From Nilaparvata lugens (Eukaryota; Arthropoda; Insecta; Hemiptera; Delphacidae), in assembly GCF_014356525.2 (NCBI RefSeq), contig NC_052515.1:17272531-17336530 (forward strand): DNA of 64,000 bases. Direction: 5' to 3'. Made by a program: the position numbers and the translations under genes. The notes beneath the pieces were generated by a model. The model was not told where the DNA came from and did not search any database. It worked only from the letters and a program-made list of their open reading frames with translations. Positions 10,378-23,661 of the stretch are shown here, one piece after another (the first letter of the stretch is position 1; every line of letters begins with the position of its first letter).

Positions 10378-12138
10378 ATAATTTTTCTCAACGTATAAAT
10401 TGAAATATTGGTAACTGTGTTAACTAGTAACGTTTACAACATTATCTTGATTCGACAGCAGAAGAGAAGACAATAAATATCTTGAACTGCATTGAGAGTA
10501 AAAACTTACAGCACTACTTATTTATCTGCTAGTTTTTGAAGTAAAACAATATTTTCAGCTTCAACAAGATACGACACTACTTCTCTAGTATTGTCTGATA
10601 AGAGCTCCACTTGTCGAGTTCATATTATCACAACAGCAAAACATTTACGTTGCGTTGTCAAACGCTCAACAGTACTACAGTATTAACAATTATTTTTTAT
10701 TGTTAGATTGATTACCTATCATTGAAATAAGTATATCTGACTGAATTTCTATTCGTTTGAACGTTCATAAACATTTTTCAAGGCGGGTTTAAAATTTTCT
10801 ACTTGTTCTTTGTTTGAACTCGGTTCCTTGGCTGCTCCGAAACCGGTTGTGAATGATGTCACTTGTTTTATAGGTTAGGTCAAGCGAGATGGGAGAGTGA
10901 GTGAGAGCGAAGCAATGCCTTCTTGATCGTAACGTTGTTGATAGTCAACTTATTTTCAATGCAATGGCGCTCATTTCAATAATGTTCAGCGTGGGTTAAA
11001 AAGGGGGCGATAGGTGGTTGGTTCATTTTTATTTCTAGCGTTTTGGAATCATGTTTTGCCAACTTTGATGGTCTCAATGGATTTTCAAATTGTCTGTATT
11101 GATTTTTTTTAGATTATCTTGATTTATGCAATAGTGTTAGAAATAATAATATTATTCATCTACTGAAGATATTTATTTTTTCTTCCTAACTTCGACTAGG
11201 CCTTTTGGTAATTATTCCTTATGAAGCACTTCTTCCACTTTTACAGAATTAATTTCAACTTGAAAGTTAACAGTAATTTAAATAAAATTACCAATGTAGA
11301 AGTGAAAGAATTGCTTCATTATGTTTGATATTTATTGTTTCAAAGAATATAATCAATCCAATTTAGTTAAGAATATGATATTTCGACATCAACTTTGGTG
11401 GGATCGCCATTTGATTTTTGAACTACTCAAGAATTCTTTTGTCTTTTGTTAGTTTTTCTTGGTACTTGTCATTGGGATACTCAATTGTCAATCCTCTTTT
11501 TGAGAACTAATATATTTGTACTTACTTCTACTACCTATATTGTTTATCCGAATTTAGCCTGCTCTATCAATGCATTTTAAAATAACTAAGTTATCTCATA
11601 TTTGATTCCCCTATAGGCTACCTTAATCCAGTTGATGATTTGACAAACATAATAAATTACCATTTTTTAGGTTTTAAAAAATTGATTCCCATTATATTTC
11701 AATTATTTGCTTCCAAGTAGAACCATGCATATTATTTGGCACTTGGACAGCTCAAAATTGAATTTAATTACAAACATTTGTTTTGTACAGTAGGTAGATA
11801 TAATAAAATTGATTATCATTGATTAGCCTACTATCCAATTTTATTGTCATTTGGACAAGGCTGAAAATTATTGTTCAATCTCCCTACTGCTTTTAATATT
11901 ATCCATCTCTATTATACAGTAAAATTTGCTCTCAATTCTGAGGTATTTGGTATCAGAACACCTCAAAATTGTTTAATTGTCCAATATTTAAATTATAAAT
12001 CTCTGTGATAGAATAAGTTGGAATCCTACCAAAAATGGTAATGTAGAAAGAATTGATTAGTTTTTTGCATTTTTTGTACTTTGATGCTAATCAAAATTTT
12101 TATTTCTTTTACAATTTTCTTTAAATCCGGTACACCTA
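10378..12138. other. AT-rich non-coding stretch
   Basis: No gene recognised. A slightly GC-richer stretch near 10790-10990 carries YY1/Pho-like and GAGAGTGAGTGAGAG words but nothing decisive. Confidence 0.5.
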
Positions 12139-12234
12139 ATTTTCAACACATATTTCTTCGGAACCAATTAAAATCGTATTATAATTATTTTCAACACATA
12201 TTTCTTCGGAACCAAGTAAAATCGTATTATAATA
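12139..12234. repeat. 48-bp tandem duplication, 2 units
   Basis: The unit starting ATTTTCAACACATATTTCTT is repeated once with a 48-bp period and only a couple of substitutions. Confidence 0.9.
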
Positions 12235-12489
12235 ATGCACGATTGGCCAAGTGCAGTCAAGTTTTGCTCCCAATTCAACTCAGAATTTCCCATACCTTGT
12301 TTAGAAATCAACGGCTTATTCACAAATACGATATATTATTACAGGTTCGATATCCTGTGGATTATAATTAAAAAGGGTTCCACGAGATTCTGCTACTTTT
12401 CTCTTGAGTTTTTATCAAACATAACCATCAAATCAACAGTTCTCCGACAATAACAAACTCGTTTCAGAGCTTTAGAACACACTTTGTTA

Positions 12490-12835
12490 TTGCTATTACG
12501 TCACAACACAGCCTGGCAGCCAGAACAAGAGTGGTCAAGGAGGTGGCGCTCCTAGCGGTCGATTTCGGAACCAGCTGCCCCTATCTGCTACCCGGCGGTG
12601 TTGCCGTGTGGTGCAAACGACTGGCGCCATGTTGCCAGCTTTCCTGCCGCATCGCAGACCTGTTTGGCAGGTCTCTTTCTCCCCTTCTTTGTCCTCTTTC
12701 TCGTGCTCTCTCATCGCTCTCTTTCTGGCTGTTGGCATGGCTTGGTTCGATTGCTTGGCGTCGTTTCCAGAGCAGAGCCTGCCTTTGCTTTGCGTTTGCT
12801 TCTCAATTTCAAAATGGCTGCCAACACATCTGAAT
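12490..12835 (+). promoter_or_regulatory. GC-rich promoter-like block
   Basis: An abrupt island of higher GC and CpG in AT-rich DNA. It holds a TACGTCA half-CRE at about 12497, GGCGCCATGTTGCC (inverted YY1/Pho-like core) near 12625, a CT-rich tract, and AAAATGGCTGCC near 12812. Overlapping open frames on both strands look compositional, not coding. Could be an alternative Dsp1 promoter or an enhancer. Confidence 0.35.
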
Positions 12836-15235
12836 ACGACTCTCTTTCATCTCGACGAAACTCACTCTTTTCAATTTTGCTCTTTTTCTCACTCTTACTC
12901 TCATCACTTGTTTCCTTAACGTTTATTTATGCAGTCTCTAAATACCTGTATACGTCCAGGAAAATTAGCTCTGATTTTTCACCCAATTTACGACTAATAA
13001 TTAGCTATTTCTATCTTTGTAAACTACATGGGGGAGTCTACAGCTTTTTTCTAGCTCTTCTTATCTTTCACTATAATGTTTTTTTTCATAATTTTAAATC
13101 AATATTTTCTTTAAATTAAGTCTATAATTTTAGCAATTTGCATAGAATTTGGAAATTATTTTTGTCAAAGTTAGGGAGAGTAAAATTTTTGGGGTCTGCC
13201 TATTGGTTTCCTTTTATGAATCCTTTCATAATTCCAAGTTATAATTCAGCAGAATCTATGGATACATTCATAATTCCAAGTTACTATTTAATTCAGAAGA
13301 ATTCAACCCGTAAGTTCAGCATTTGCTTAGAACTTGAACATCGAAATTCAAATGTTTTCTTCTGTTTCTCTACCATGAAACCTCAATTTTTGCAAGTTGT
13401 AAGCAATATAGCCTAAATAAAAAATTCATATATTTACTTATTTAAGATTTCCAGCTTGAAAAACTTCGGTAGCTTGATGAATATCAAGTCGAGTCTTTTT
13501 GATTCTGAACTGAATCACATTCTCAGTCTTTCTGAACCCAAATTCTTAAGTTAATTTTAAAAAATATTTGTAACTTTTTATCAATGCTAGTTAAATTTCG
13601 TATTGATTATTCTTGATGTAATTCTTTGCTTATACTTCTTGTCTGGGAACGTGGAAATCTCGGACTAAGTTCTGTAATCAATTCATCAAAAGTTGTCTTT
13701 TCCTTATGGCTTTTCAATGTCTTTGTCAATGTACTCATTGCATCCTATTACTTGACCTTTCCTAGTTAAATTATATATACAAGTTGAAACGTTCTATCAA
13801 CTTTTCAACGGTTGACTAATTATTATTTACTTCAAGTTCTTTCCTGTTAGTCGGCTTATTATTATTGCCTATTAAGATTTCAGATGGGAAAGCTATAATA
13901 AATACTGTAACATTTCTTTGTTAGTTGAATGAGACCAATCAATTTGATTAATAAATAATTATTATTATTACTAGAAGCTACAACATCCACAAAAGTTCAT
14001 CAAATTTTTCATTCTGATACACATGAGTTATGATGTGATTTATTCCCATGTGGCAATTTTTCCTGTTCACTTGTTCCTTTTATTCAATTGTGAAGTGAAG
14101 GGAAATCTCAAGGAATCCTTTGAAATGATCTATTGTCCTTCAAAGAATGTCCTGAGTATTATTGGATGGGTTGGTGTAATGAATTATTTTGTTCACTTGA
14201 ACAATTTTCAATTGAAGATGACTTTATGTTATGGTTAAATAAACAGAAAACAATAAAATGAAAATGACTCAAACTCGAGTTGAATATTACATTAATTAGT
14301 TATTTTTTATAAATTGAGCCACTACTTCCGGTACATTATCAATCTCTAGTACTCTTCAACAGGTTTTGTATCCTAAATTTATTCAATGATTACTAGCGAT
14401 TCATTATGCATTATGGTGTGATAACAGAGAGTACTTAGTTTATTTTATTTTTTTTTTTATAAATAAGCCTTGGGAATTTGAAGTCGTTTTGTTCAACATG
14501 GATTTCTATGAATAATTCAATATGAACTAGGCTATCTCCTCCACTAAAACATAGAAACCATATATTTTATATTGTAGGTTGTCTGTTTTAAAATTTAATA
14601 TTTATTTTTACATGATAAAAGGTAGGTCTATCTTAGCAAAAATATTACCTCACTCTTCTTTACTTGTAATTAAAATTTACTTTATCTTGGCTTGAACTTT
14701 CATTAGTTTTGCATCATTAGCGATGCTACGGTATTTAATCTTACTCACTCCAAGTTTTAGTATCCAATTAAAATATTCCCAGACTTCTATGTCCACCGGT
14801 TACCTATGTTAGTCATAATAACTTGGGGAATTATAATTGCTGGTACAGAACTTTCAAAGGTCATAAATTGTGTTCCTGTTTTTAGCCGAGGCGTTCTCTC
14901 CCTAGTGCAATCAGCCAGACGTAAGACGTGCTGCCATCTATTGACTTTGCCACTAATTAGATGAAACAAGCCGCATCTGTGCATTGTATAGGCTACACAG
15001 AAAGGCCCCAATTTGGCATTATTTAGCTGGGAGAAATTGACATTTTTGTCTTTTGAGAGGGTTTTGATAGAGACAATTTATTTTAAGTTTCAAGTGGAAG
15101 TATTCTTACTGAAACATTGTCAATTTTTTAAATGTTACTCACTATTTTAAAAGATAAAAATTTGTCCAGCCCTATCCTCTTTGCATCTTCATTCCTCCCT
15201 TGAACCCCAAAAATTCAAATCCTTTACATAGGGGT
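12836..15235. other. AT-rich non-coding stretch with a 42-bp tandem duplication
   Basis: No gene recognised. At 13225-13308 a TTCATAATTCCAAGTTA-led unit is repeated with a 42-bp period. Between 14770 and 15020 the composition is more balanced, but no protein is recognised in it. Confidence 0.5.
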
Positions 15236-15490
15236 TATTTTTTTTTTTTCAAATCAAATCATTTATTTCGCCATTTAAAAAAACAATCACAAATAAAGAG
15301 CAAATCAAATATGATGAACAATAAATTTAAACAAAATACAAGTGTTAACTTAAAAATAAGAAAATAATAATACAAAATCATAAATATCTCTTTACGTATG
15401 TATATATAATTTACGTGTTATATATGGCATCACCAGCAAAAGAATAAACTTTGCCCGCTGGTGACCGTTGCAACATTCTAGCAAGTTTTA
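15236..15490 (-). mobile_element. 3' end of a LINE-like retrotransposon, minus orientation
   Basis: On the minus strand this ends ...GCGAAATAAATGATTTGATT followed by a poly(A) of about 11 (the T-run at 15239-15250). That is an AATAAA signal plus a short tandem tail plus poly(A), typical of non-LTR elements. The upstream ~240 bp is AT-rich, with a hairpin-like CACCAGC...GCTGGTG near 15430-15464. No coding sequence remains. Confidence 0.5.
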
Positions 15491-15679
15491 AAACATCAAC
15501 TCAATGACTCACCAATGACTTGGACATGATAGAAAATTAGTTACAGTATTTATCCCACAATAATAGTAAGTTATTGTTAACTATTTTATAAGTTAGTAGT
15601 TACCGCTATTACTGAAGATTTATTAGTTTGCGATCGCATTTCCGATTATCCGGGGTCTTGGACCAAGTGTGTGAAATTA

Positions 15680-16530
15680 CATATTTTTTCGGTGTTCCTT
15701 CTCACTTTTCTCTCCTTTTCCACTCTTTCTCTCTTGCTCTCTCTCTCTCTCTCTCTATTCTCACAGCCGTAATATCTTGCCAGAATCTCGCCTAGCTCAA
15801 TTTGGGCTTGTAATGCATGTAATTATAGGGCCTTCCAGTGTCGGGCCTGAACATTGTATCTCTGAAAATTTCCTTTAATAACCTTTATAGACCCTATCGG
15901 CTTTCTTGGTCGTTGTTTCTCTGTCCAATAACTTATTCTCTCTTTCTCTCACCCTCTGTTCATTGTCCTCTTTCCCTGTTCCTCTTTCTCCTCCTTCCCC
16001 TCCTACTCAAGATCTTTTTTTGGTAGCCTTCTTGAAGCACAACTACTCCCAACTTCTAGGTACAATATTTTTGTTTCATTTCAAATTTTCATCCGTGTCA
16101 TTTTTGTTTTCTCTCCAATCTCTGGGTCTTCCACACTTTATAACTTCTTTCTCCAATTTACATCGACCCTTTGATATTTTTCATGACACATCTTCAGCTG
16201 CTCTTCATCGTTTATCTTCAACATTATCATTCGGTGTAAGCTCTATATTTAGTCGTTCCTCTATCTTTTTGTAATAATGAATATTTTCTGCAACTAAAAA
16301 ATCTATTTCCCTCTTCATTCTTATTCTGTTTTCAAACAACTTCTTGTGCCTTAGAATTGGAGTAATTTTTACTTTTGAACTCTTTCTCTGTTCTGCTTTA
16401 TCATCTTCTAGTTTTTGTCTTCCAAATTTGAGTAATTTTTTACCTCTGAGCTCCTAATTCTTGCTGTCTTTTTCTCTTCTCCTTCCTTTTTTAGTTTTTT
16501 CCGACTACTATGAGCGGTCACTGGCACGTA
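15680..16530. repeat. polypyrimidine-rich domain with (CT)n tract
   Basis: The plus strand is strongly biased to C/T for about 850 bases, including a ~(CT)11 run at 15735-15757. Open frames here (about 122 codons on plus) reflect the lack of purine-rich stops and are low-complexity Ser/Leu/Phe. A complementary (GA)n run lies just downstream at 16612-16630. Confidence 0.7.
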
Positions 16531-17454
16531 GAAGCTAAGCAAAAATTATCTCCAGTTTGATCTCGGCTACGTCGTGCTGGAGTAGGCAGGCTTTTAGAGA
16601 AAGATAGAACAAAGAGAGAGAGAGAGAGTGAGAATGATAGAGTAAAACAAAATATGACAGGGAGAGAAGAGAATGATAGTGGCCTGTTGAGGCTATTGGC
16701 CAGCTTGCTTTTTCGTCTTCTTTATTTCCTCTTACTCCTCCACCTCCTCCTCATTTTCTTCGTCTTCTTCTGTTTTAGTCCAGTAATTGCCATTGTTTAA
16801 TATACTGCTATTAGCCCGCACCTGGCATAAGTTATTTCCGTCTTATTTTTGAAGAAGTAACGGCTGCAGCAGATTTTAGGGATTTCGTAAAAGGAGCGGA
16901 GCTTGGCGTTAAATTCATTTTATAATATTTCAAATAATGAGAAGAATGATTGGTTTTCATCAGATGATCTCTATGTACACTGTACAGACTTTTATTGTGG
17001 GTTTAGGAGCAACAGTTTATTTATAGTTGAAATGTGATTGCAAAAAAACATCCTTTTACACTAAAATATTTTGAGCTTGAGCGTGCAATACGTTTCTAAA
17101 AGCTTCCTGATTCTGAATTATTGGATAAATAAATTAATAATCTGCTAATGTTCGTGATGGTGGAATTTGATAATAGACTGTAGATCAATCAGAACTAGTC
17201 TTTGTATAGTTTCTCTCACACTAGTTTTTCTATTTCATTTTTGATGGGAAATTTATCACCATTGATGATGTTACTGTTTCAAATACTGAAGTTTATTCAA
17301 TACGGATTTCTGTTACACCAACTTCACTGCAATACTGAATAATGTTCACAAAATTGCACATAATGCATAAAAAGCCAAACTTTTTATTGACTTCATGAAG
17401 GGTCAGTTTAAAGGAATTACTTTTTTCCAAGAATAATCTAATTCTACTACATTA

Positions 17455-17545
17455 TATAGAATAGAATAGCTGCCTTTATTTTTACCTAGGAGGGCGGAGT
17501 TAGGGCGCAGCCGGCCCTCTCTTACACTCAACGCTCAAATTATAT
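17455..17545 (-). mobile_element. LINE 3' tail, minus orientation
   Basis: On the minus strand: GGCCGGCTGCGCCCTAACTC, then CTCCTAGGTAAAAATAAAGG followed by CAGCTATTCTATTCTAT. A GC-rich 3' UTR ending in AATAAAGGC plus a short TATTC-type tail is characteristic of several insect non-LTR elements. Truncated; no ORF. Confidence 0.5.
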
Positions 17546-18955
17546 CTGAGATAGTTACAATGAATGATCATTTTCTCAAGATTAATCCGCTTCGACAATA
17601 TCTTACAGACCTTGACAAATGACAGCAACGTCACTGCGTTATTCAAAGGGAAAACAACAACCCATTCCCTGTCGACAATAAATATCTGTCGGAAGGCAGA
17701 TCATTTTTATCATGCCTTGTCCTTTGAAAAGGGAGGGGGTATGACCTTGCCATCCCTTGACCTCCCCTTCCTGCCTTCCACCAAGTGACAACAATCTTGT
17801 CGTCTTATCTCTCCCTTCTCCCTTCCCTCAAAGTGCCAGACTGACCTAGAGCGCAGCAAGCCCTTGTTTCCCTTTTCGTTGGCCCTTTAACCCAAGGGCT
17901 TTTCCTTCTCTTGTACATCACTGGTGCTGCATTCCCTTACACTCACACACATCAAAGCAACAGACGACCAAGAAGAGAGTTGCCATTCATGTGCTGGTGG
18001 TTTGTCTTCGCCCTCTCCCTCACCCCTCCTTACTCACTTGTTCTCTCAGTTGAGGAAGTGTGCCTTCTTTTTCTGTTTCCGGGTATCCTCCTTCTTGGTC
18101 TTTGCCCTTTGCCATTACCTTTGATAGAAGAATGGGGGTTGAAAGTGTCCTTCATGACCTACTAAAGTTGTTGGGGTGAATGGATTTGTTTTGGTTTATT
18201 TAGACATTTTTTGTTGGCTAGTTGTGGTTGTTTTGTACATTTTAAGCTCTTCAGCCATTGACAGGAAAATGATGGCTTCATTGTGTTTACCTCTTCATGA
18301 TCTTTACAATTGTAGTAGTATACATCTAAAACCCTCGTTAACAGTTTTCATTACCCATTGAGTTGGAAACTTTGTTTTGTTATCTCCTTGTTTGAAAATT
18401 ATTAGATTCGAGTTGGCAATTATTGTGAAGTTCAGATATTCTGATATAAGAGATTGATTTTAGTATTATTGTAATTTGTTCAGTTGAGCTGTTTGGTAGC
18501 AGTTATTCAAGGGACCAAAGAATTAACTTGGGCAGTAAATTATTATCAGTGACAATCATATCCGGTTTCCAAAACAGAATAAATTTTAATTTGATTTTTA
18601 ATCATATGTCACCTGTTACACGGATAAATATCTGGTCAAAGATCTTATATAAATAATCCTTGATTGTATAAAATTTGTCAAAAATCTTTGATCAAATATT
18701 TTATCTTTTCAATAATCAATTCATTGCTTGACAATTTCTCAGAACAATAAAGTAAAACTCGAATTTGTATTGTAACAAAACTGAAGAAGGACATCCATTC
18801 ATGGTGCTGTTACAGTACGTAAACGTTTGATAAATTCAATTTTCTAATTACTTTCAACTCATACACTGACTGACATTGAACGTCCAATACAATCCCTGTC
18901 GCTGTCCACTCGTTTGTGAACTGTGAAGCTCTCCGACAAAAAAGCAGTCTAAATA
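17546..18955. other. non-coding stretch, pyrimidine-rich in part
   Basis: Moderately C/T-rich at 17700-18120, AT-rich afterwards. Open frames at 17911-18165 are low-complexity. No gene recognised. Confidence 0.45.
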
Positions 18956-19345
18956 TTCAGATCGGATATCCGGGGGTGCAGTCCTGAAGAGAGGAGATGT
19001 AAGTGTGGTAGTTTTTTAGTTGGAGGAGGAGTATGGCTAGCGCGGCTCATCGATTATAATAATTCATTAGGAAGTGGTCGGTGGGTGTGTGAGAGAGTGA
19101 GTGTGAGTGAGGGGGAACCGCGCGAGACCAGTCGTCGGTTGAGGGTTGGGTTTTAGGGGTGGATGAGGGGTTTGGGGCACGTTCAATACTTCCGCGGATC
19201 GCTAGAGTGCTGTTGCCGGGAAAATGTTATGCTGCTAGTGCCAGGGGGGGGGGAAGCTCCTAGGTCCCGGCTGGCTTTAATTGCCTTTCCGATGTACCCC
19301 CTCCCACCCTAGCACCCCCACCTCCCACCTTCCTTCTTATATTTA
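18956..19345. promoter_or_regulatory. GC-rich block upstream of Dsp1
   Basis: About 400 bases of raised GC/CpG with GGAGGAGGAG, GAGAGAGTGAGTGTGAGTGA, CCGCGCGAGACC, a run of ten G's near 19243 and several CGG/CCGCGG words. No ORF. Compatible with a promoter or enhancer about 4 kb upstream of the Dsp1 start codon; not provable from sequence. Confidence 0.3.
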
Positions 19346-21355
19346 TGTAGCTGAGTGCACGCGGGAAGTGTGCGTGCGTGTGAGTATATACACGTGTCAG
19401 GGTAGTGGTAGATGATTGTTGGGGGAGGGAGGTTTAAATTCAAGGTTTCATTTGTGAAGTAGGGGAGGTTTCTTGGAATTTGATCAGGGTTTTTTATTGG
19501 AGGCTGCTGTTTGCGATACGCTGTAATTGGTAGCAATGGTTAAAGCCCTGTTTTCCAATGAATTTTTCTTTGTTGAGCATTAAAATATCATTCGATCTTA
19601 TGAGTGTTTTTACATATTTCAATTCTGTCAGTGAGTGATCACTACCATAAGAACAAATGGTATTATTTTTTGCGTAGCAGAGCGAAAATTATTGGAAATC
19701 AAGGTTTAAGAAAGGCTTTTCTCATTTTTGTACTACAGTATTATGCGTTGTCTTCTGAAAACTAAGAGAAATTTTATTTCTTAGCAAACGATTAGTAATG
19801 TTTCAATTACTGTACGTTTAAATTTGATTCCCTGATTATGATTGTATACTGTATTAGACTTGTTTTAGGACTGAAATGTAATTAGAGCTTGATCGGGTTT
19901 TATTAGAACGATTACTAAAGTTGAAGTTTCAACTATATAGATAATAGATATTTTACGCATTTTGAAGGCATATTCATTAATAGCCTGTCAAATTTTGTAT
20001 GTTCTCATTCAATAAACATATCATGATGGGGTTTGGTCTGATTCTCGGAATTCTATCATTTGTTTTATGTACGAGAATTATTGTTAAATCTGTTTTTGAC
20101 ATGATTTGAATTTGCAATTTGAAAATATGTTAGCTCTGGTTGAGTCAGATTTTGTTCAGAATTTTATTCCATTTCGATAGATGGCTTTCAAAATGTTACA
20201 GTTTCTACCAATTAATTCTGGTAATTGAATTTATTTAAGGATTGGAAATTTAGTAATTCGCATTGATTTCATTTCTCATTGTATTATGATTGGAGAGGAT
20301 TTTATTCTTGGAATTGAATTTAAATATGAACCAATTTATCAGATTCTGACAGATATTTATTGATATTGATTGTATTGATAATTATAATTATAATACTGTA
20401 TTATCAATAATACCTGTATAAATACTTTTCTAAATTGATCGAAAAGATTGTTGTTTCATCCTAACCTGGAATGTCTCGTATCTAATCATCAACTGAAACC
20501 ATTAAATTAATTCAGTGACATTATTCTCTAGTATTTTAAAAAATAATCTTATGATTCATTTATTGTTTCAACATATTGATTATATTTACATATAATCAAA
20601 TAATACATATAAATTTATTTATTGATTGATATTAGATAAACACGTTCATCTACATTAGTAATTATCTTATCTTTCATCTCCATGAGAACCGTTTTATCAA
20701 CAATTTTTCGGGCAGTATTATCGAAATTCACCCCCATCAAATTCTGAATCAAACTTGTCCAGCCTTGTATGTGTGCGCCAGCGCGCTGTCGTGATGAGTG
20801 GAATGGAATGGCAAGGCAAGTGGCACGTGAAGAGGCAAGTTGTTAGGCAAGGGGAACGGGGGAAATGTAATGGAACAAAGGCTGGTTGGTTGCCTGGCGA
20901 GGATGTAGGGCTTGCTTGTTTCGCTTGGGTAGATGTGCGCGCGCGTGTGTATGTGTGTGAGTGTGAGATGGTTGATTATATGGAGGGGTTGCGCCGAAGC
21001 TTTCTACTATGGGTCTCTCTCTTTTCCTTCATCCTCTTCCACATTCGTGTGCTGGGTTTGACGCCCTCTCTGTTCCATGTTCAGATGTGTTTCAGCTGGA
21101 TCTGGGTATATCTTTCTCTCTGTTATGATGTATAATGTTTGTCTTACTTACCTTATCCTCCCCGTCTTCAATAAATTTTTCTTGTAATTTCTGACTGTAT
21201 TTTTCGATCCTTCGATTTCAAATTTACGGCGCAAGATTTTTTATCTGCTATTTCTCCAAATCCGTAAATTTTATATTTTATCATATCTATAATACATTTT
21301 CCTACATATTCCCTGATCTCATCCATTTTCCTGACTCCATTTTTGTTACGACTGT
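19346..21355. other. non-coding; AT-rich then a purine/GT-rich patch
   Basis: AT-rich and featureless to about 20745. Then 20755-20990 is G-rich and contains GCGCGCGTGTGTATGTGTGT (20939-20958), an alternating purine-pyrimidine microsatellite. No gene recognised. Confidence 0.45.
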
Positions 21356-22090
21356 TCTCATATTATGCCTCCTTTCCGTTTCCGTTTACTACTTCTTACC
21401 TGTGATTCCTCTTATTTTCCTCCACTTCCTTCTGATCTTCTTTTCGTTCCTATTTATGTATTTTCTTCACACAGTTCTGCTTAAAACTTGACATTTTTCT
21501 CCAAGGATTTTTTGTCAATTTTTTATATTTCTTTGGTCCCATATCCTCAATTCCTTCCCTCACTGATCCTCCCTCCAATTCAAACAGTGCCGTTGATTCA
21601 GCATTCCCTTTTTAAATCATCATTCTCATTATCGTCTTAATCACCACTTTCTTATTGTACATGTCCTTTATCATCTTTCATTGTCCACTCCTTCATGACT
21701 TATTGTCCTATTCATAATCCTTTCTTTATCCAATCTCTACTCTTCATTATTCTCCTCTTTTCCATCTCTCTTGGATAAAATCACTTCCTCTTCTTCACCA
21801 CTATTCTGATCATCCTCTTCTTCATCACCTCTCTCATTGTCCTCTTCTTCTTCATAAATACCTCTGCATCCTCTGCTTCTGCCTTTCCATTCAATTTCCC
21901 ATTCCCTGCTCTGTTTCGATACTATTGCTCTCCACTCATTGTCCGCTTCTTCATCACAAATCTCTCCTCATCCTTATCTTCCGCCTCTCCTGCGTTCTCC
22001 ACGACTCTTTCCACCTCAGCTTCCACTCCACTCCACTCCTCACAACCATTCCTTCTCCACCATGTATTCCTCTCATCGTGCTCTCCTTTC
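21356..22090. repeat. polypyrimidine-rich domain upstream of Dsp1
   Basis: The plus strand is heavily C/T (TCCTCTTCTTCATCACC-type degenerate repeats) for about 730 bases, ending in CACACTCACACATAAACACT and CACGCACGCACACG. Frames open on both strands are compositional. It directly precedes the GC-rich Dsp1 leader. Confidence 0.7.
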
Positions 22091-22149
22091 CATGTTTCTC
22101 TGTCGAACACACTCACACATAAACACTCGCACGCACGCACACGGTTGCT

Positions 22150-23232
22150 GCGTCGACGCTTTCTAAAGCCTGGGAATGTCTTATTGACCCGCGCACCTCC
22201 TCTCATCCCCTGTTGGCGTTTTCATGCGCCAACATGTGCCTCGGTGGAGAGGAGGGTTGGGGAGGGTTGTAGCACTCACACTGCAGCTGCTGGCTCGAAG
22301 AATTCCCGTTGCGGTGGTGGGGTGAGGGACGGAGAGAGAGTCGCCAGGTTTTTCGTGTCCTCTCGCTCGCCACTCGGTTTTCTCTTTCTCTAGTTGTAGT
22401 TGCCGAAATATCCGCAGCACAGCGCTGGTGTCGCTCTTTTTTTCCCCACCACCAGCGCCGCCATCAAGCAAGCGGAGGCAGTGTTGCCTTCTCTTTTCTT
22501 TGGCCAGCAGTCTGAAGCACACAGTGGTCGTGTCCATTGCATGTAGTTGGTGGCGATTTTTGTTAGTTGGCGCGGTTCATTGTGTGTGTGTGAGTGAGTG
22601 AATTGGATTGTGTGTGCTTCATCTGACCACGTTGTCAGCAATAATTGTGAAGAATGTTGGTGCGTTTTGGTTTGGAGGATTGCAGCAGCAGCACCACCAC
22701 GAGGGAGCCGAACTACCATTGGTGACGCGCGTCCTCTCTTCCCTCCCCCCTGCACCCCCGCAACCTCTATACACGCGTGTTCAGGTTGTGAAATAGTTGC
22801 TACAGGGTTTCTAGGTTCTAGATTTGCGTCTTCGATCCCAAAATACGCTAGAATTACAGTGTTTTCTATGGTTTGAAGTGATTTTTAACTTGTAAACATC
22901 GTCACCTGGATTTTAAACCCTAAAGTATTTTGATTTCAAAGTAATCTGTTTAGTTTTGAGTTGTAGTTACCGTGGAGTTGTGTTGAGGTTATTTTAATGG
23001 TTAGGCCTACTGTTGATTTATTGGGATCTGTTTAGGTTAGTTGTTAGTTGAGTGGTGCTAGTTAGTGGTCTATGATTAGGCTCGATTCAGACACGTTGTC
23101 GCGGGGAGCTCTCTTGTTCCCTTCCAAACATTACTCCTCGAACATCACGGCAATGTGCTGCTAGTGAATATAAATCCATACAGTTCGGTTGAAAGTGTTG
23201 GTAGATAAGTGTAAGGTAGAAACATTTTGCAA
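22150..23232 (+). promoter_or_regulatory. Dsp1: putative Dsp1 promoter and 5' UTR
   Basis: GC/CpG-rich from about 22150 to 22760, with CGCGCACC, CACCAGCGCCGCCATC and GTTGGCGCGGTTCATTGTG, then AT-richer up to the start codon. No TATA box at a convincing place; the exact transcription start cannot be read. An acceptor-like CCATACAG at about 23181 leaves open a spliced leader. The sequence around the start, TGCAAATGGCGG, has an adenine at -3, and ATGGCGG also makes a Pho/YY1-like core over the start codon. Confidence 0.5.
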
Positions 23233-23661
23233 ATGGCGGATCAACAGCAACGTAACAGCTGGGAGGAATGGTGGTCGCAGGACCAGCAACAGTCGCTGCT
23301 GCATCACCAGCAGACGCTAGCGGCACAACACGCTGCAGCTGCGGCTGCAGCCGCCCACCAACACCCGGCTTCGACGGCTGCGTCGGCCGCAGCCGCGCAT
23401 CAGCTGTTCAGCTACAAAATGGCGGCCAGTAATTTCCAGAATCTGGCAGCGGCGGCGGCGGCGACCACACCGGTGTCTTCGCCTGGAGGCGGCTACGACT
23501 ACAGAATGCCTCCAGCCGCCTCCAACCACGCAGCTGCGGCTGCTGCGGCCGCAGCTGGCCAGTGGTGGTACCCGCCGCAGGGGGGTGGCATGGACGGTGG
23601 TGGGGGAGGCGGTGGGGGCGGAGTGGGAGGTGGCATGCAGAATGCTCAGCCCAATATGATG
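23233..23661 (+). CDS. Dsp1: Dsp1 coding exon A (residues 1-143, low-complexity N-terminus)
   Basis: Starts [20 protein letters not shown] and ends PNMM at donor ATG|GTAGGT (23662). GC content jumps to well above the flanks because of GCN and GGN codon runs. The Ala codons are mixed (GCT, GCA, GCG, GCC), so the runs are protein-level tracts, not simple triplet slippage. Confidence 0.88.

Noticed and set aside
12531..13119. Plus-strand frames of 100, 103 and 173 codons near 12.6 kb
   Set aside because: Three overlapping frames in a GC/CT-rich island, with no homology I recognise and no matching splice structure. More likely promoter-like DNA.
15838..16274. Plus-strand frame of 122 codons
   Set aside because: Falls in a polypyrimidine domain; Ser/Leu/Phe low complexity.
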